Part shown: positions 4,652 to 7,113 of the stretch, piece by piece
Layout: each line of letters begins with the position of its first letter
How positions within the stretch are numbered: the first letter of the stretch is position 1
Assembly (NCBI GenBank): GCA_014859615.1
Contig: JACUTX010000136.1
Location: 1-7,113, forward strand
DNA: 7,113 nt
Source: Desulfuromonadales bacterium
GTDB lineage: Bacteria > Desulfobacterota > Desulfuromonadia > Desulfuromonadales > UBA2294
Reading direction: 5' to 3'
Made by a program: the position numbers and the translations under genes
Notes under the pieces: model-generated
Seen by the model: the letters and a program-made list of their open reading frames with translations, nothing else
What the model was told of the DNA's origin: nothing
Database searches by the model: none

Positions 4652-5466
4652 TGCCTGAACTCCCTGAAGTCGAAACGGTCTGTCGCGGACTGCGTCCGTT
4701 GATCGTCGGCCAGACCATAGAGCGGATTGAGGTCCGGGTTGAGAAATTACGCTGGCCGATTGCGCCGGAGCTGCGGCAGATTCTCCCCAGGCAGAAGATC
4801 CTCTCTGTGGCGCGGCGGGCGAAGTATATTCTGCTTGAAGTCGAATCGGGTCTGCTTTTGATTCATCTCGGTATGAGCGGTGTGGTTCGGATTGTTGACA
4901 GTGAAACCCCTTTGCAGAAACATGATCACGTCGATCTGGTTTTTGGCAACGGGACCTCTTTGCGGATGAATGATCCGAGACGATTCGGTGCCTGGCTCTG
5001 GAGTCGCGGACCGGCTGCGGCTCACCCGCGACTGCGCCATCTCGGTCCTGAGCCGTTGTCCCGACAGTTTAACGCTGCCGCACTGCATCGATTAGCAACA
5101 AGCAGACGTATTGCAGTGAAAAATTTGATCATGGATCAGAAGGTGGTGGTCGGCGTCGGCAATATTTATGCGTCTGAAGCTCTGTTTCGTGCCGGGATCG
5201 ATCCGGCGCGACCGGCGGGAGAAATCGGTCCGGGTCGATACCGCAAGCTGGTTGCAGAAATCAAGGCGGTTCTTGCTGTAGCGATCGAGCAGGGGGGGAC
5301 AACGATCAGGGACTTCACGAGCGCCGAAGGGGCTCCGGGGTACTTTTCTCAACAGTTGCAGGTTTACGGTCGTGAGGGGGCGCCGTGCATCGTCTGTTGT
5401 GCCCCGATTCGCAATCGGCGCATCGGGGGGCGGTCGTCATTTTATTGCCCTGTTTGTCAAAAATAG
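4651..5466 (+). CDS. mutM: Formamidopyrimidine-DNA glycosylase (Fpg/MutM)
   Basis: The bifunctional glycosylase/AP lyase removes 8-oxoguanine and formamidopyrimidines in base-excision repair. The 271 residues match the family length (E. coli about 269). The N-terminus MPELPEVETVCRGL provides the catalytic proline P2 (free after Met removal) and E3. K58 in RRAKY, M75 in HLGMSG, and R110/R111/F112 in DPRRFG match the catalytic and base-extrusion residues. The helix-two-turn-helix carries VGVGNIYASE with N171. The C-terminal zinc finger has C246, C249, C266 and C269, with R261 in GGRSSFYC. All key residues are present, so it should be active. Its ATG overlaps the upstream stop (TAATG) and no strong ribosome binding site is visible, implying coupling to the preceding gene. 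Confidence 0.97.
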   Translation: MPELPEVETVCRGLRPLIVGQTIERIEVRVEKLRWPIAPELRQILPRQKILSVARRAKYILLEVESGLLLIHLGMSGVVRIVDSETPLQKHDHVDLVFGNGTSLRMNDPRRFGAWLWSRGPAAAHPRLRHLGPEPLSRQFNAAALHRLATSRRIAVKNLIMDQKVVVGVGNIYASEALFRAGIDPARPAGEIGPGRYRKLVAEIKAVLAVAIEQGGTTIRDFTSAEGAPGYFSQQLQVYGREGAPCIVCCAPIRNRRIGGRSSFYCPVCQK

Positions 5467-5482
5467 ATTGCAGACAAGATTT

Positions 5483-5528
5483 GCTGTCTTTGTGGCTTTA
5501 TGTGAGACAAGAGTCTGATTTTCTATCA
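5483..5528 (+). repeat. Composite repeat fragment downstream of mutM
   Basis: The stretch CTGTCTTTGTGGCTTTATGT followed by GAGACAAGAGTCTGATTTTC and TATCA follows the central block of copies A and B (GTGTCTTTGTGGCTTCGTGT, then GAGGCAGC and TATCAGATTTTC). No palindromic arm accompanies it. The rest of 5467-5633 shows no clear terminator or promoter. Confidence 0.65.
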
Positions 5529-5633
5529 TAAATTATTCGACTACCCGAGTTGAAACGATTTTTTGTTTCGTAATCAAAAACTCAGCTTGCGGAAACTGTG
5601 TAATCAGAAGACTCTTGTTGCCGGGGAGAGGTT

Positions 5634-6047
5634 ATGGATGGTTTCAGGTTTGTCATCCCTTATGATGTGCGGGTCGCGGATGTCAATTATGGTGCGCATG
5701 TTTCGAACGCTGCTGTTTTAAGTTTCTTTCAGGATGCCCGGATCGCCTACCTGAGGCAATTCGGCCTGAGTGAACTCGATATCGGTGGGTGCGGAATTAT
5801 TCTGCCGGAAGCGCATCTGAACTATCGGGCCGAGATGTTTCTCGGTGATCAGCTGGTGATCGGTGTACGGACAGAATTGCGCTCGAAATCATCTTTTGTT
5901 ATGGTGTACCGGGTTGAACGTGATAACACCGTTACCGCAGACGGAACGACTAACCTGGTCGCGTTCGATTACAGCAGGCGCAAGCCGGTTCGCCTGCCGC
6001 AAAAGTTTCGCGATGCAATCGAGATCTTTGAGGGGAAATCGGTTTGA
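5634..6047 (+). CDS. Acyl-CoA thioesterase, 4HBT/YbgC-like hotdog fold
   Basis: This 137-residue cytoplasmic protein has the usual length for single-domain hotdog thioesterases, which hydrolyse acyl-CoA to free acid and CoA. The N-terminus has the family pattern RVADVNYGAHVSNAAVLSFF then QDAR, with D16 at the position of the catalytic Asp in 4-hydroxybenzoyl-CoA thioesterase-like enzymes, H22 and N25 in the HVSN motif, and R36 at the end of the central helix. Strands follow (LNYRAEMFLGDQLVIGVRTE, then SFVMVYRV and TNLVAFDY). A strong GGGGAGAGG ribosome binding site ends two bases before the ATG. It is followed 25 bases later by the zinc-ribbon gene. Substrate specificity is not evident: aliphatic or aromatic acyl-CoA are both possible. 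Confidence 0.9.
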   Translation: MDGFRFVIPYDVRVADVNYGAHVSNAAVLSFFQDARIAYLRQFGLSELDIGGCGIILPEAHLNYRAEMFLGDQLVIGVRTELRSKSSFVMVYRVERDNTVTADGTTNLVAFDYSRRKPVRLPQKFRDAIEIFEGKSV

Positions 6048-6072
6048 TAAGAATAAGGGAGATTGACTGAAG

Positions 6073-6255
6073 ATGAGTGAATTCAGAACCTGCCCCTGCT
6101 GTGGTTACCGTAAAGGGTTTCATATTTTTTTCAAACCGGTCAAAGATGCCCACCATATGGCATTTATCTGTCCTCAATGTGGTCAGTCTTTCGATTTCGG
6201 GCTGGTGATCAAGGGGTTGCGGAGTAAATCGGTGCGTGGACCAATTTTTGAATAA
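6073..6255 (+). CDS. 60-residue zinc-ribbon protein, function unknown
   Basis: The small protein has two cysteine knuckles, C7-x2-C10 (CPCCG, with an extra C9) and C33-x2-C36 (CPQCG), 22 residues apart. This is the usual zinc-ribbon layout of one structural zinc ion. The hydrophobic/aromatic spacer (FHIFFKP, then HHMAF) and tail (FDFGLVIKGL) suggest a complete mini-domain. An AAGGGA sits 12 bases before the ATG, a slightly long spacing, and an in-frame TGA at 6064-6066 rules out an upstream start. The close spacing to the thioesterase suggests a shared transcript. It could bind nucleic acid or a protein partner; nothing in the sequence decides. Codon use and conserved knuckles make it a likely real gene. 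Confidence 0.78.
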   Translation: MSEFRTCPCCGYRKGFHIFFKPVKDAHHMAFICPQCGQSFDFGLVIKGLRSKSVRGPIFE

Positions 6256-6296
6256 TTTTTTTTAAAACTGATTGTCGAGACGAAAGGGGTTGTCAG

Positions 6297-7113
6297 ATGG
6301 CTGTTTCAAGGATTGTACTGCTTGCCGCTCTTATGTTTCTGTTTTCTTCTTCCCTGGCTTGCGCTGCATTGGAGTGGTCGATTGACCCAGCTGTTCAAAT
6401 CGGCGATGAAGCGGTCGATTCGGCCGCTGCACCGGATGGGTCGCGACTCTTTGTCCTGACTCGCTCCGGCAAGATTCTGGTGCTCGATGCGACCGGTAAA
6501 GTTGAATCGACTATCAACGGGTCGTTCAAGGCCGAAAGCGTGACGGTCAGTCCGGATGGGAACCGGCTTTATCTGACCGGCAAAGGGGAGAAGAAGGTAC
6601 AGATAGTCTCTCTGTTTGACCGGTTTAGTATCCCGGTCGGGGAGTCGCCGGTTAAGGGGGATAGTGCCGCTGCGGTAACGGTTGCGGTCTTCAGTGATTT
6701 TCAATGCCCGTACTGTGCGCGGATTGTTCCGCTCCTCGACCAGTTGGTTGAGACCTACCCCGGCAAAGTAAAGGTTGTGTTCAAAAATATTCCGCTACCG
6801 AATCACAACATGGCTCGTCCGGCAGCACAGGCAGCTTTGGCGGCTCATCTCCAGGGGAAATTCTGGGGCTATCATGACAAGGTTTTTGCAGCGAACACTC
6901 AATTGAGTGATGAGAAGCTGATCGCGATTGCCAGGGAACTGCAGCTTGATATGAAGAAGTTTGAACAGGACCGATCTGCACCGCAAGTATTGAATCATAT
7001 CGAGCAGGATTTAATTCTGGGGCAGTCTGTCGGTATCAGGGGGACACCGACCATTTTTATAAACGGTGTTCAGCTGCAAAACGGTTCCCGGAATGCTTTT
7101 CAAATGATTGATG
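6297..7113 (+). CDS. Exported DsbA-family thiol oxidoreductase with propeller-like N-terminus (3' end outside window)
   Basis: The 272 codons are open to the right edge, so the C-terminus is missing. An AAAGGGG at 6283-6289, seven bases before the ATG, supports the start. Residues 1-23 are a signal peptide (hydrophobic LLAALMFLF, cut after ACA), so the protein works in the periplasm. C22 gives a poor lipobox match. Residues about 36-110 hold two propeller-type strand repeats (AAAPDGSRLFVLTRSGKILV and TVSPDGNRLYLTGKGEKKV), too few for a whole propeller. From about 125 there is a DsbA-like thioredoxin fold: VFSDFQCPYCARIVPLLDQL with active-site C137 and C140, an inserted helical region, and the cis-proline loop GTPT at 249-252 (P251). 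The DFQCPYC/GTPT pair is typical of the thioredoxin_4 group. It probably oxidises or isomerises disulfides in exported proteins. A role in cytochrome or envelope protein folding is inference. Confidence 0.92.
   Translation, partial: MAVSRIVLLAALMFLFSSSLACAALEWSIDPAVQIGDEAVDSAAAPDGSRLFVLTRSGKILVLDATGKVESTINGSFKAESVTVSPDGNRLYLTGKGEKKVQIVSLFDRFSIPVGESPVKGDSAAAVTVAVFSDFQCPYCARIVPLLDQLVETYPGKVKVVFKNIPLPNHNMARPAAQAALAAHLQGKFWGYHDKVFAANTQLSDEKLIAIARELQLDMKKFEQDRSAPQVLNHIEQDLILGQSVGIRGTPTIFINGVQLQNGSRNAFQMID

Noticed and set aside
4747..5088. Minus-strand frame of 113 codons inside mutM
   Set aside because: It is wholly within a full-length mutM with all catalytic residues and shows no motif of its own.
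5549..5585. Possible terminator after mutM (GAAAC...GTTTC with a T-run between the arms)
   Set aside because: The stem is only about five AT-rich pairs, the T-run lies in the loop rather than after the stem, and no GC-rich hairpin precedes it.
5587..5606. Promoter for the thioesterase gene (TTGCGG with TGTAAT)
   Set aside because: The two hexamers are far too close together, and no acceptable -35 lies 16-18 bases before TGTAAT.
6256..6270. T-rich run after the zinc-ribbon gene as a terminator
   Set aside because: The T-tract has no stable hairpin in front of it, so the zinc-ribbon and DsbA-like genes may well be co-transcribed.
6306..6704. Minus-strand frame of 132 codons opposite the DsbA-like gene
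   Set aside because: The plus-strand frame has a signal peptide, ribosome binding site and CPYC active site. The minus-strand product has no recognisable feature.

Overview
The window looks like a chromosomal segment of a Gram-negative bacterium. It carries an outer-membrane OmpA-family protein with thrombospondin type 3 repeats, periplasmic signal peptides, Shine-Dalgarno starts and a strong intrinsic terminator. My best guess is the Desulfuromonadales (Geobacter/Desulfuromonas/Pelobacter-like). That rests on recall of similar architectures (stand-alone MshEN proteins, DsbA-like proteins with a short propeller-like N-terminus) and similar intergenic repeats, not on a search. No rRNA, tRNA, CRISPR array, phage gene or transposase gene was seen.

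Layout. (1) Positions 1-89, minus strand: the first 29 codons of a GalE-like nucleotide-sugar epimerase, reading off the left edge. (2) Positions 90-888: about 800 bp without a gene. It holds a 24-bp palindrome and then a dense array of dispersed palindromic repeats, including a direct duplication of about 0.2 kb, and ends in a likely promoter. (3) Positions 904-2889: a likely two-gene operon. The first gene is an OmpA-family cell-wall-anchored porin-like protein whose ribosome binding site places the start at 904. The second is a 207-residue stand-alone MshEN protein whose tandem motifs match the known cyclic-di-GMP-binding pattern. A perfect hairpin plus T-tract terminates the operon. (4) Positions 2951-3315: gene-free, with inverted-orientation copies of the same repeats. 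(5) Positions 3316-5466: a tightly overlapping set made of a 20-codon ORF resembling the start of a DppB-type permease, a full DppC-type permease without a DppB partner, a 142-residue protein of uncertain function, and mutM (fpg), which encodes the base-excision repair glycosylase. (6) Positions 5467-5633: intergenic, with another repeat fragment. (7) Positions 5634-7113: a hotdog-fold acyl-CoA thioesterase, a 60-residue zinc-ribbon protein and an exported DsbA-like thiol oxidoreductase that runs off the right edge.

How the genes fit together. The OmpA/MshEN pair suggests envelope biology with a cyclic-di-GMP input. The permease-orf-mutM block looks like the stub of a peptide-transporter operon that lost its upstream part next to a repeat cluster, leaving dppC coupled to a tiny ORF. 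The last three genes share strand and short spacing and may be co-transcribed, but no common pathway is evident. The points most worth following up are the MshEN protein and its OmpA partner, the apparent dppB remnant, and the composite repeat family, which occurs in both orientations in three intergenic regions of the window.
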